The translations under genes were made by a program, and so were the position numbers. A stretch of DNA of 5,804 bases, from the NCBI GenBank assembly GCA_903912795.1, contig CAIWIS010000089.1, forward strand, positions 1 through 5,804, read 5' to 3'. The stretch comes from an uncultured Bacteroidales bacterium. Lineage in GTDB: Bacteria > Bacteroidota > Bacteroidia > Bacteroidales > Paludibacteraceae. The notes below the pieces were generated by a model. The model made no database searches, was not told where the DNA came from, and worked only from the letters and a program-made list of their open reading frames with translations. Below, in pieces: positions 1 to 5,804 of the stretch. Each line of letters opens with the position of its first letter. Position 1 is the first letter of the stretch.

Positions 1-874
1 CATCTACCGAAAAATAACGCAAACCCAATGGTTGCACCACCTTATCAACTTCCTTATTATCAATGAGCAACGAAACTTCCACTTTGTACATAAACGGGTC
101 GGTCTCACCATTCCACAATCGTGGTTTTTTGAAATTCAACGGTATAATTGTTTCAAAATCTTTAGCATCAGCATTTAAAACAAGTGTTTTATTTTCCTGA
201 ATAATTGTTTGTTCCCCGTTTATTACTTTCAGTTGCACAGTTACATTTTTTTCGGTTACCGACCGATTCGAAAGCAAAATGCGGGTTTTCACTATTGCTT
301 CGTTTTCTGTAACTTTTTCCTGTTTCAAATATACGCCGGGCGAAGCATAATCTAAGGGTGAGATACAAACTTCATCGGTTAGCATCAGAAACACATCGCG
401 GTAAATTCCACCGTAAAAATTAAAGTCGCCGATAAGTGGCATAATATCAAGCTGTTCGGCATTGTTAACCCGCACCCAAAGGTTATTATTTTCACCATAT
501 TTTAAGTAGTTAGTCAGTTCAAATACAAAAGCCGTGTATCCGCCCCGATGTTCGCCAACATGTTTTCCGTTCAGCAGCACATTAGTTACAGTATTGGCAC
601 CTTCGAAACGAATAAAAATTCGCCTTCCTTTCCATTCGGTGGGAACAAAAATTGATTTCTCGTAATTTCCGATTCCCCGTTTATAATCTATTTTGCCTGA
701 TAAAGCATCCTGTGCATTCCAGGTATGAGGCAGATTAACCCGCACGCCCACTTTTTGTGCTACGTTGTGCGAAAAACGGAATGTCCATTCATCATTGAAA
801 TTTATCAATGTTCTTTCAGCTTGCAGGTGAAGAGCTGTTGTAAGTATTATAATTGAAAAAAGTAAGTGTTTCAT
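1..874 (-). CDS. Glycoside hydrolase family 2 protein, N-terminal part (beta-galactosidase-like), cut by window edge
   Basis: The frame runs from an ATG at 872-874 to base 1 without a stop, giving 291 codons of a longer protein. Residues 1-19 look like a signal peptide (MKHLL start, hydrophobic I8-L11, cleavage probably after LQA19), so the enzyme is exported. Residues ~23-165 match the GH2 sugar-binding-like jelly roll: LPHTWNAQD (48-56), YKRGIGNYEK (64-73), FEGANTVTNVLLNG (90-103), HRGGYTAFVFEL (109-120) and GDFNFYGGIYRDVFL (149-163). Residues ~175-291 match the Ig-like domain, ending in PRLWNGETDPFMY (251-263) and QPLGLRYFSVD (281-291), which in this family directly precedes the catalytic TIM barrel. 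Barrel and catalytic glutamates are outside the window, so activity (beta-galactosidase, beta-glucuronidase, beta-mannosidase or other) cannot be assigned; the motifs look closest to Bacteroidota beta-galactosidase-type GH2 enzymes. It starts 51 nt after the SusD stop on the same strand, so it is probably the third gene of the PUL operon. GH2 membership is secure; specificity is not. Confidence 0.93.
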   Translation of the reverse strand, partial: MKHLLFSIIILTTALHLQAERTLINFNDEWTFRFSHNVAQKVGVRVNLPHTWNAQDALSGKIDYKRGIGNYEKSIFVPTEWKGRRIFIRFEGANTVTNVLLNGKHVGEHRGGYTAFVFELTNYLKYGENNNLWVRVNNAEQLDIMPLIGDFNFYGGIYRDVFLMLTDEVCISPLDYASPGVYLKQEKVTENEAIVKTRILLSNRSVTEKNVTVQLKVINGEQTIIQENKTLVLNADAKDFETIIPLNFKKPRLWNGETDPFMYKVEVSLLIDNKEVDKVVQPLGLRYFSVD

Positions 875-925
875 TTGCGTCTTTATAAACAATTAGAGAA
901 AAATATTGGCATTCACTTCCAAGCC
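875..925 (-). other. 51-nt spacer between the susD-like and GH2 genes
   Basis: This short spacer holds no clear Shine-Dalgarno sequence, no strong hairpin followed by a U run, and no good match to the Bacteroidota promoter element TAnnTTTG. The only possible stem is TTGG/CCAA (4 bp) followed by a short T run, too weak to call a terminator. Its first part resembles the end of the susD-like gene (see the repeat entry). The simplest reading is co-transcription of the GH2 gene with the transporter pair. Confidence 0.5.
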
Positions 926-967
926 TTAATATCCGGCATTTTGAACTAAATTGGCATTCAAATCCAA
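905..967 (-). repeat. Degenerate 18-nt direct repeat, 45-nt period, spanning the 3' end of the susD-like gene
   Basis: On the minus strand TTGGATTTGAATGCCAAT (950-967, encoding the conserved LDLNAN segment near the SusD C-terminus) recurs 45 nt later as TTGGAAGTGAATGCCAAT (905-922), just after the stop codon. 16 of 18 bases agree. Because 45 is a multiple of three, the second copy reads in frame after the stop as L-E-V-N-A-N-I, close to L-D-L-N-A-N-L. Beyond these 18 bases the similarity fades. It may be the remnant of a small tandem duplication or of a displaced end of a related gene; chance similarity in AT-rich DNA is not excluded. Confidence 0.4.
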
Positions 968-2578
968 CTCTGTTTGTGGAATTGGCAACCATATTTTATG
1001 ATAAGACCAGTTTGCTTTGAGGGTAGTCACGCCCGCTTGAACATAAGTGTTACCTTCAACAGGTAAGTTTTGAATAACGGAAGTTGTTTTATCAAATCGT
1101 ATTAAATCAATCCTTCGTTTCGATTCAAAACAAAGTTCGCGGCGGCGTTCATCCAATAATTCCTGTACAAAATCGGCATTCTGATAAGCTAAATTTAAAT
1201 CATCTAATGTGGTTTTAGTGGTATTAACAACCCGTTGTCTGATTTCATTTAATATTGCCCTTGCCGAAGCCTCTTCATTTGTAAAATAAAATGCTTCTGC
1301 CAATTGAAGTTTCACGTCAGCTAATCGCATTAAGGGATAATTGAGCGAACAGTCATTTATTGTATGGTTGGTGTAGGTTCCTGGAGCTGCCAACCTGAAT
1401 TTACCCGAACACCATTGTAAAAGTGAGGTTACCGGTACTGCAACTTTGGGCACATAATAATCTACTTTTTCAATATTTTCCTTCAGAGCGCCTGTTTCAT
1501 ATCTTCCGGTAATATTCCAATCGCGCCGGATGTCACCTTCCTGAAATGAGTTATATAAGTCTTTGGTTGGAATATGTCTACCATAGCTTCCACCATAGGT
1601 ACTTGAACCTGAAGGGGTGAATTGTTCTGTTATAGACGCATAGCGATCGGAGAAAGCATCTGACCATTCGGACAGAAACAAACATTCCTGATATTGAAAT
1701 GCTTTCGTTCCTTCTCTGAATAAATAGCTGTATTGAGCTTGTGGAAGTAATGAATACTGACTGTTGTTTACCACATCATTCAACACTGTCACTGCTTTTG
1801 AACTCATATCATTGGCATTTACCCATTCAAAACTATTGAGCGGACATTCGGCCAATAACGAAGCACCAACATTGTATCGTTTGCAGCTTGCCAGATAATT
1901 GTAGGTTGCACCCAAATAAGCACCAGCTGTCCATTTGTTTGCACTCGATTTGTTAATTCCCGTACTTTTAAGGTTTTTGTATGCAAAATCAAAATCGCTG
2001 ATAATTAAATCATAAACTGATTGGAGCGATGCTCTTGGAGCCTTATTATCGGGTGTGGAAATAACATTTAAAGGGACTGCGCCAAAACATTGTGCCAAAT
2101 GCTGATAGTAAAATCCACGCATAAAACGTGTTTCACCAATATACTGTGTTTTTAAACTATCACTTATTTCAGCACCGGCTATATTATCCAGCAGGTAGTT
2201 GCAACGGGATATTCCTGTAAAAAAACTTGACCAAAAAAGCAATAGGTTTTGATTGGAAGGCACATAAGTAGCTTTCTCAAAATCACAGGATAATGCCGAA
2301 TTATTGGCTACTACATTGTCGGAGCAACCTTCGAGGATATAATACAAACCTCGGGCATAGGTACCATCAGGAACCCATAATCCACCGGAAATACTGGATG
2401 TATTGAGGGCTTCGTAACATCCGGCAAGTGCCATTTTGAAGTCATTCTCGGTTTTATAAAAGTTTTGCGGTGAAGTAAAGGAATATGGTGCCTGGTTAAG
2501 AAAAGCATTATCCTCACAGGAAACAATTGTACCTATCAGAAATAGAATAAGTATTATTTTTGATGCTATTTTTTTCAT
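926..2578 (-). CDS. SusD-like surface glycan-binding lipoprotein (RagB/SusD family)
   Basis: This complete 550-residue protein is within the usual SusD size range. The ATG at 2576-2578 gives a lipoprotein signal: KK at 2-3, hydrophobic 8-19 and lipobox I18-V19-S20-C21, so Cys21 should be lipidated. Acidic residues follow at once (E22, D23), consistent with the surface-export signal of Bacteroidota lipoproteins. SusD hallmarks appear in order: FLNQAPYSFTSPQNFYKTENDF (26-47), CNYLLDNI (126-133), YIGETRFMRGFYYQHLAQCFGAVPL (146-170), which belongs to the TPR-type helices, then YPLMRLADVKLQLAEAF (414-430), LDERRRELCFESKRRIDLIRF (475-495) and the C-terminal KIWLPIPQTELDLNANLVQNAGY (528-550). Members bind oligosaccharides at the outer surface and act as a lid on the SusC barrel. 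It lies 31 nt downstream of the SusC-like gene and is surely its partner. The ligand is unknown; this need not be the starch protein, so no symbol is given. An oddity is ten cysteines besides Cys21, at 54, 85, 98, 126, 164, 232, 245, 390, 410 and 483. Confidence 0.97.
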   Translation of the reverse strand: MKKIASKIILILFLIGTIVSCEDNAFLNQAPYSFTSPQNFYKTENDFKMALAGCYEALNTSSISGGLWVPDGTYARGLYYILEGCSDNVVANNSALSCDFEKATYVPSNQNLLLFWSSFFTGISRCNYLLDNIAGAEISDSLKTQYIGETRFMRGFYYQHLAQCFGAVPLNVISTPDNKAPRASLQSVYDLIISDFDFAYKNLKSTGINKSSANKWTAGAYLGATYNYLASCKRYNVGASLLAECPLNSFEWVNANDMSSKAVTVLNDVVNNSQYSLLPQAQYSYLFREGTKAFQYQECLFLSEWSDAFSDRYASITEQFTPSGSSTYGGSYGRHIPTKDLYNSFQEGDIRRDWNITGRYETGALKENIEKVDYYVPKVAVPVTSLLQWCSGKFRLAAPGTYTNHTINDCSLNYPLMRLADVKLQLAEAFYFTNEEASARAILNEIRQRVVNTTKTTLDDLNLAYQNADFVQELLDERRRELCFESKRRIDLIRFDKTTSVIQNLPVEGNTYVQAGVTTLKANWSYHKIWLPIPQTELDLNANLVQNAGY

Positions 2579-2609
2579 TGCTGTAAATTTAAAAATTATG
2601 TATTTTTTT
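2579..2609 (-). promoter_or_regulatory. AT-rich translation initiation region of the susD-like gene
   Basis: The 31 nt between the SusC stop (2610-2612) and the SusD ATG contain only 4 G/C bases and no Shine-Dalgarno sequence. On the mRNA the SusC stop UAA runs into a stretch of nine A (2603-2611, including the last two bases of the stop), followed by AU-rich sequence up to the start codon. Unstructured A/U-rich leaders without Shine-Dalgarno sequence are typical for Bacteroidota translation starts. There is no hairpin, so no terminator between the two genes. Confidence 0.5.
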
Positions 2610-5600
2610 TTATAAAGTCAGATTAAGTCCCATCGAAAAAGATCTTGAACGGGGGTATGACAAGCGGTCGAAACCAGCGAAAAGAGGACTTGCCGAACGA
2701 ACATCAGGATCCATCCCGGAGTAATTTGTCCAGGTATAGGCATTTTCAACCGATAAGTAACATCTGAATCCCTGAATTTTCAAACTGCTTAGGAGTTTTC
2801 CTTTCACCCGATATCCTAAAGTGATATTTTTTAGTCGGATATAGCTTGCATCCTCAACGTAATACGATGATACAAAGTCATTTGTGCCGTTCAATATTCC
2901 GGCATAGGTATTTGATGGGTTCTCAGGTGTCCAACGGTTATTCCATGAATTTTGGGTAAGATTATACGAGTTAGATCCTTTTCCTCCTGCTTCCACCATA
3001 TTGGTAAATGCATTCATCATTTGTTGTCCAAAAACGCCTTCGAAAAAGAAATTCAAATCGAAATTCTGAATGCTAAATTCGTTTCCTAAACCCAAATTAA
3101 ATTTCGGATTGCTATTGCTGATTACTGTTCTGTCATAAGAATCTATCGTACCATCGGGTATACCGTTTGGTCCGCTTAAATCCTTGTATTTGCGATCGCC
3201 GGGGTTTACTGCAATCGAATTAATAGTCACTGTACCTGAATTTAAAGTGCTGGTGTATTGTGTAATATTAGCCGAAGTAATGGTAGAAGCATCTACTACA
3301 GCGTTGGTAGTTTTGTCTTTCCAGGTAAAATCGGTTAGTTGATAATTGCCGTCGAACACATAGCCAAAACCAGTACCAATGGGTTGTCCTACAATGACGC
3401 GAGCTACATTGGTAAGCGCACCATTTCCAATTACAACGGGCAGAAATTGAGTATCTCCAAGTGAAACTACCTTATTGCGATTCAAGTCAAAATTTACAGT
3501 AGTTTTCCAGCTAAAGTTCTTACTTTCAATATTTCGGGTTATCAACGAAACTTCAATTCCTTTATTACTTAGTCGTCCAATATTTTGCCATTGTTCGGTA
3601 AATCCTGTTTGAGCGGGGATTTTAGCACGAAAAAGCATGTCGCGTGTATCCTTGTAATACACATCAGCAACCAGGTTAATCCGATTATCCAACAAAGCCA
3701 AATCCAGGCCTAAATTGTATTGGTAGGTTGTTTCCCATTTCAAATTCTTGTTTTCAGAAGTGCTTGGAGACAAGCCCATAAGCGTATTGCCATTGGCCGA
3801 ATAGTAATTTGGTGTTAATGATGACAAAGATTCATAGGCCGCAATTCGATCATTTCCGGAACTTCCTAAACTTGCGCGTAGTTTAATATTGCTTATTGCT
3901 TCAACTGACTTCACAAACTCCTCACCACTTACACGCCATGCTGCTGAAACAGAAGGGAAATATCCGACACGGCTACCAATCTGAAAGTTAGAAGATGCAT
4001 CGGCTCGCAAATTTCCTGTGAGGTAATATTTATCCTTATATGTGTACGATAAACGACTGAAAGCCGACATTCTGTTCATCTGAGTTACGGAAGTAATTGG
4101 TTTTTCAATCACTGAGCCTTTACTCATATCAAAAACACCCGTTGTTTCATCCTGAAAGCTTTTAGCTGTTACACCCAAACGTTCGTAATGATATCCATTT
4201 ATTTCAGCACCAAGTAAAGCAGTGATTAAATGTGACTTATTGAACTTATTGCTGTAATTTAAAGTAGCCGTAGTTGTATTCGAATTGGTTGATATAGAAG
4301 TAATATTGGCTACACCATTATAAACTCGACCCCATTTGGTGGAAGCACTGTAAAATTCCTGTAATTTGGAATCAGACTTATTGGCTGACCCGGTAATATT
4401 GAAACGTAACTTACTTGTTATTTTGTAATCTAAATATGCACTACCAATCATACGGGTGAGGGTGGTGTTTCTATAAACCTTATCGGTTACCATGGTTGCA
4501 AGACTTACAAAGCCATTGCTGTATTCGGCCGACTCGGTAGGCGAGTAAAGTTCAACAGGTCGTTCGGTATAAATAGCTTGTATTAAGCCCGAAAAACTAC
4601 CATCACCGCCACCACTCGAAACAACTCCACCTGATACCGTATTTCCAATAGAAACCGATCCGCCAACCATTAATTTTTTATTGATTTCGTGATCAAATTT
4701 AATTTTGCCGGAATAACGTTTAAAATCATTTGCTAAAATAATACCCTTTTGATAGAGATAACCTAAACTTGATGAAATACGGGTCTTCCCAATCGTTGTA
4801 TTTAATGATAAATCATAGTTATTTGTAGAGCCTTGTCTGATTAATAAATCCTGCCAGTTATATTGCTTGTAGTTATAAAGATTCGCATCTTTTGGTGCAT
4901 CAATTTTTCCATCTCCATCAGTATCCATTCCATAGGTAGTTAAATTGTCACCACGTAGATATTTGTAGTTGATAAAATCCTGAGCACCCAACATTTCAAT
5001 CTTCTTTGTAGCCATTGTTGTGCCATAAGAAGCGTTGAAATTTATTTCAGTTTTACCTTTCATTGACCCGCTTTTTGTGGTTATAATAATAACACCATTT
5101 GCGCCACGAGCACCATAAATAGCTGTTGATGAAGCATCTTTCAAAACATCAATGGATGCAATATCGCTTGGATTAATGGTTGATAATGGATTGTAAGTAG
5201 TGCTGCCGCCCACACTCGAAGTGGCAACTTCCGACTCATTCACATCAATCTGCATTCCATCAATCACATATAAGGGCGATGAACCTGCATAAATAGAATT
5301 GGCACCACGAATTTTAATATCCACACTTCCACCAGCTTCGCCCGATTGAGAAGAAACTTTAACTCCAGCCAATCGTCCCTGAAGATTTTGTGAAAAATCG
5401 GAGATTCCCAATTTAGCCATAGATTCGGAACTAATTGACGACACTGAACCTGTCAAATCCTTTCGTTTCGATTCGCCATACCCAATAGCAACTACTTCGG
5501 TCAGCTCGGTTGCGCTGGACTCTAATACGACGTCCAAAACACTTTTATTGGCAATTTCAACTTCTTTTGTTTTCATACCAATGTACGAAACAACCAGAGT

Positions 5601-5804
5601 TTTGGCGTTTTGAGGTAATTTAATCTGATAATTTCCATTAATGTCAGATACCGAACCGGCAACTGCTTCTTTTACCCGAACAGATGCTCCAATTACAGGG
5701 TCGCCCGATGTGTCAGTTATTTTTCCTTTAAGAACTCCTTGCGAATTTGCAACAGAATTGTTAGTTTGTGTAAAAACGAATTGGCTACAACTGATAATTA
5801 GTAA
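2610..5804 (-). CDS. SusC-like TonB-dependent outer-membrane transporter (SusC/RagA family), 5' end outside window
   Basis: The frame is open from base 5804 to the stop at 2610-2612: 1064 codons, with only part of the signal peptide missing, judged from family layout. Residues are counted from the first codon in the window. Residues 1-13 (LLIISCSQFVFTQ) are the tail of the signal peptide. Residues ~24-97 form the carboxypeptidase-D regulatory-like beta-sandwich (KGKITD, GASVRVKE, SDINGNYQI, SYIGMKTKEVEI). Residues 99-110 (TELTEVVAIGYG) hold the TonB-box region. The plug follows to ~248 with DLTGSVSSIS, LQGRLAGVKV, IRGANSIYAGSSPLYVIDG and DVLKDASSTAIYGARGANGV (219-238). The remainder is the barrel, with YIRLKNITLGYR (988-999) and ENAYTWTNYSGMDPDV (1020-1035), both SusC signatures. 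The Met at 5574-5576 lies in the middle of the beta-sandwich motif SYIGMKTKEV and is not a start. The protein imports oligosaccharides in complex with the SusD-like lipoprotein encoded 31 nt downstream. Oddities: a D-rich loop at 294-302, a C-terminal Leu instead of the usual aromatic residue, and a single Cys (1016) after the signal peptide. The substrate is unknown. Confidence 0.97.
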   Translation of the reverse strand, partial: LLIISCSQFVFTQTNNSVANSQGVLKGKITDTSGDPVIGASVRVKEAVAGSVSDINGNYQIKLPQNAKTLVVSYIGMKTKEVEIANKSVLDVVLESSATELTEVVAIGYGESKRKDLTGSVSSISSESMAKLGISDFSQNLQGRLAGVKVSSQSGEAGGSVDIKIRGANSIYAGSSPLYVIDGMQIDVNESEVATSSVGGSTTYNPLSTINPSDIASIDVLKDASSTAIYGARGANGVIIITTKSGSMKGKTEINFNASYGTTMATKKIEMLGAQDFINYKYLRGDNLTTYGMDTDGDGKIDAPKDANLYNYKQYNWQDLLIRQGSTNNYDLSLNTTIGKTRISSSLGYLYQKGIILANDFKRYSGKIKFDHEINKKLMVGGSVSIGNTVSGGVVSSGGGDGSFSGLIQAIYTERPVELYSPTESAEYSNGFVSLATMVTDKVYRNTTLTRMIGSAYLDYKITSKLRFNITGSANKSDSKLQEFYSASTKWGRVYNGVANITSISTNSNTTTATLNYSNKFNKSHLITALLGAEINGYHYERLGVTAKSFQDETTGVFDMSKGSVIEKPITSVTQMNRMSAFSRLSYTYKDKYYLTGNLRADASSNFQIGSRVGYFPSVSAAWRVSGEEFVKSVEAISNIKLRASLGSSGNDRIAAYESLSSLTPNYYSANGNTLMGLSPSTSENKNLKWETTYQYNLGLDLALLDNRINLVADVYYKDTRDMLFRAKIPAQTGFTEQWQNIGRLSNKGIEVSLITRNIESKNFSWKTTVNFDLNRNKVVSLGDTQFLPVVIGNGALTNVARVIVGQPIGTGFGYVFDGNYQLTDFTWKDKTTNAVVDASTITSANITQYTSTLNSGTVTINSIAVNPGDRKYKDLSGPNGIPDGTIDSYDRTVISNSNPKFNLGLGNEFSIQNFDLNFFFEGVFGQQMMNAFTNMVEAGGKGSNSYNLTQNSWNNRWTPENPSNTYAGILNGTNDFVSSYYVEDASYIRLKNITLGYRVKGKLLSSLKIQGFRCYLSVENAYTWTNYSGMDPDVRSASPLFAGFDRLSYPRSRSFSMGLNLTL

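Noticed and set aside
898..925. Possible rho-independent terminator after the susD-like gene
   Set aside because: The only stem is 4 bp (TTGG/CCAA) with a 9-nt loop and a mixed T-rich tail; this is too weak, and a same-operon gene starts shortly after.
875..925. Internal promoter for the GH2 gene (TATAAAG near 884)
   Set aside because: There is no TAnnTTTG element with a matching upstream TTG at proper spacing; the AT-rich hexamer is expected by chance in this spacer.
2311..2526. 71-codon open frame on the minus strand beginning MFPVRIMLFL
   Set aside because: It lies wholly inside the SusD-like gene in another frame, has no recognisable motif, and the overlapping SusD protein is strongly conserved there.
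2603..2611. Run of nine T (A on the transcript) at the SusC stop as a terminator or slippage site
   Set aside because: On the transcribed strand direction the mRNA has A, not U, so it is no terminator tail; it begins at the stop codon, so slippage could at most alter the last residues. It is better explained as part of the AU-rich leader of the next gene.
4559..4640. Ser/Gly-rich stretch in SusC (GGVVSSGGGDGSFSG) as a low-complexity insertion
   Set aside because: It falls in a barrel loop that is variable and often Gly-rich in SusC proteins, and the flanking strands align with family patterns.
5574..5576. ATG as start of the SusC-like gene
   Set aside because: The same frame continues upstream for 76 codons with family-typical domain sequence, and the Met sits within the conserved SYIGMKTKEV strand.

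Overview
The window is a piece of a Bacteroidota polysaccharide utilization locus (PUL), with every recognisable gene on the minus strand. The evidence for the phylum is a SusC-type TonB-dependent transporter directly followed by a SusD-type lipoprotein, a pairing found essentially only in Bacteroidota. AT-rich gene starts without a Shine-Dalgarno sequence fit this. The genus cannot be fixed from the sequence alone.

Reading in the direction of transcription, from high to low coordinates: (1) 5804 to 2610 is a SusC-like outer-membrane transporter whose first codons lie outside the window. The frame is open to the very edge, and the ATG at 5574-5576 is an internal methionine, not the start. (2) A 31-nt, very AT-rich spacer. 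(3) 2578 to 926 is a complete SusD-like surface lipoprotein of 550 residues. (4) A 51-nt spacer that carries a degenerate copy of an 18-nt piece of the susD 3' end. (5) 874 to 1 is the first 291 codons of a secreted glycoside hydrolase family 2 enzyme (beta-galactosidase/beta-glucuronidase superfamily). It contains the N-terminal sugar-binding-like domain and the Ig-like domain; the catalytic barrel lies beyond base 1.

The likely joint function is glycan capture and breakdown. SusD binds oligosaccharide at the cell surface and closes over SusC, SusC imports it using TonB energy, and the exported GH2 enzyme trims a terminal sugar, probably in the periplasm. The substrate cannot be read from the visible parts. 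The short same-strand gaps and the absence of a convincing internal promoter or terminator suggest one transcript, driven by a promoter upstream of base 5804.

I found no RNA gene, mobile element, CRISPR array or clearly new system. The points that deserve a second look are modest: the mis-assignable SusC start, the truncated GH2 gene, the repeat at the susD/GH2 junction, the many cysteines in SusD, and a few atypical motifs in SusC.
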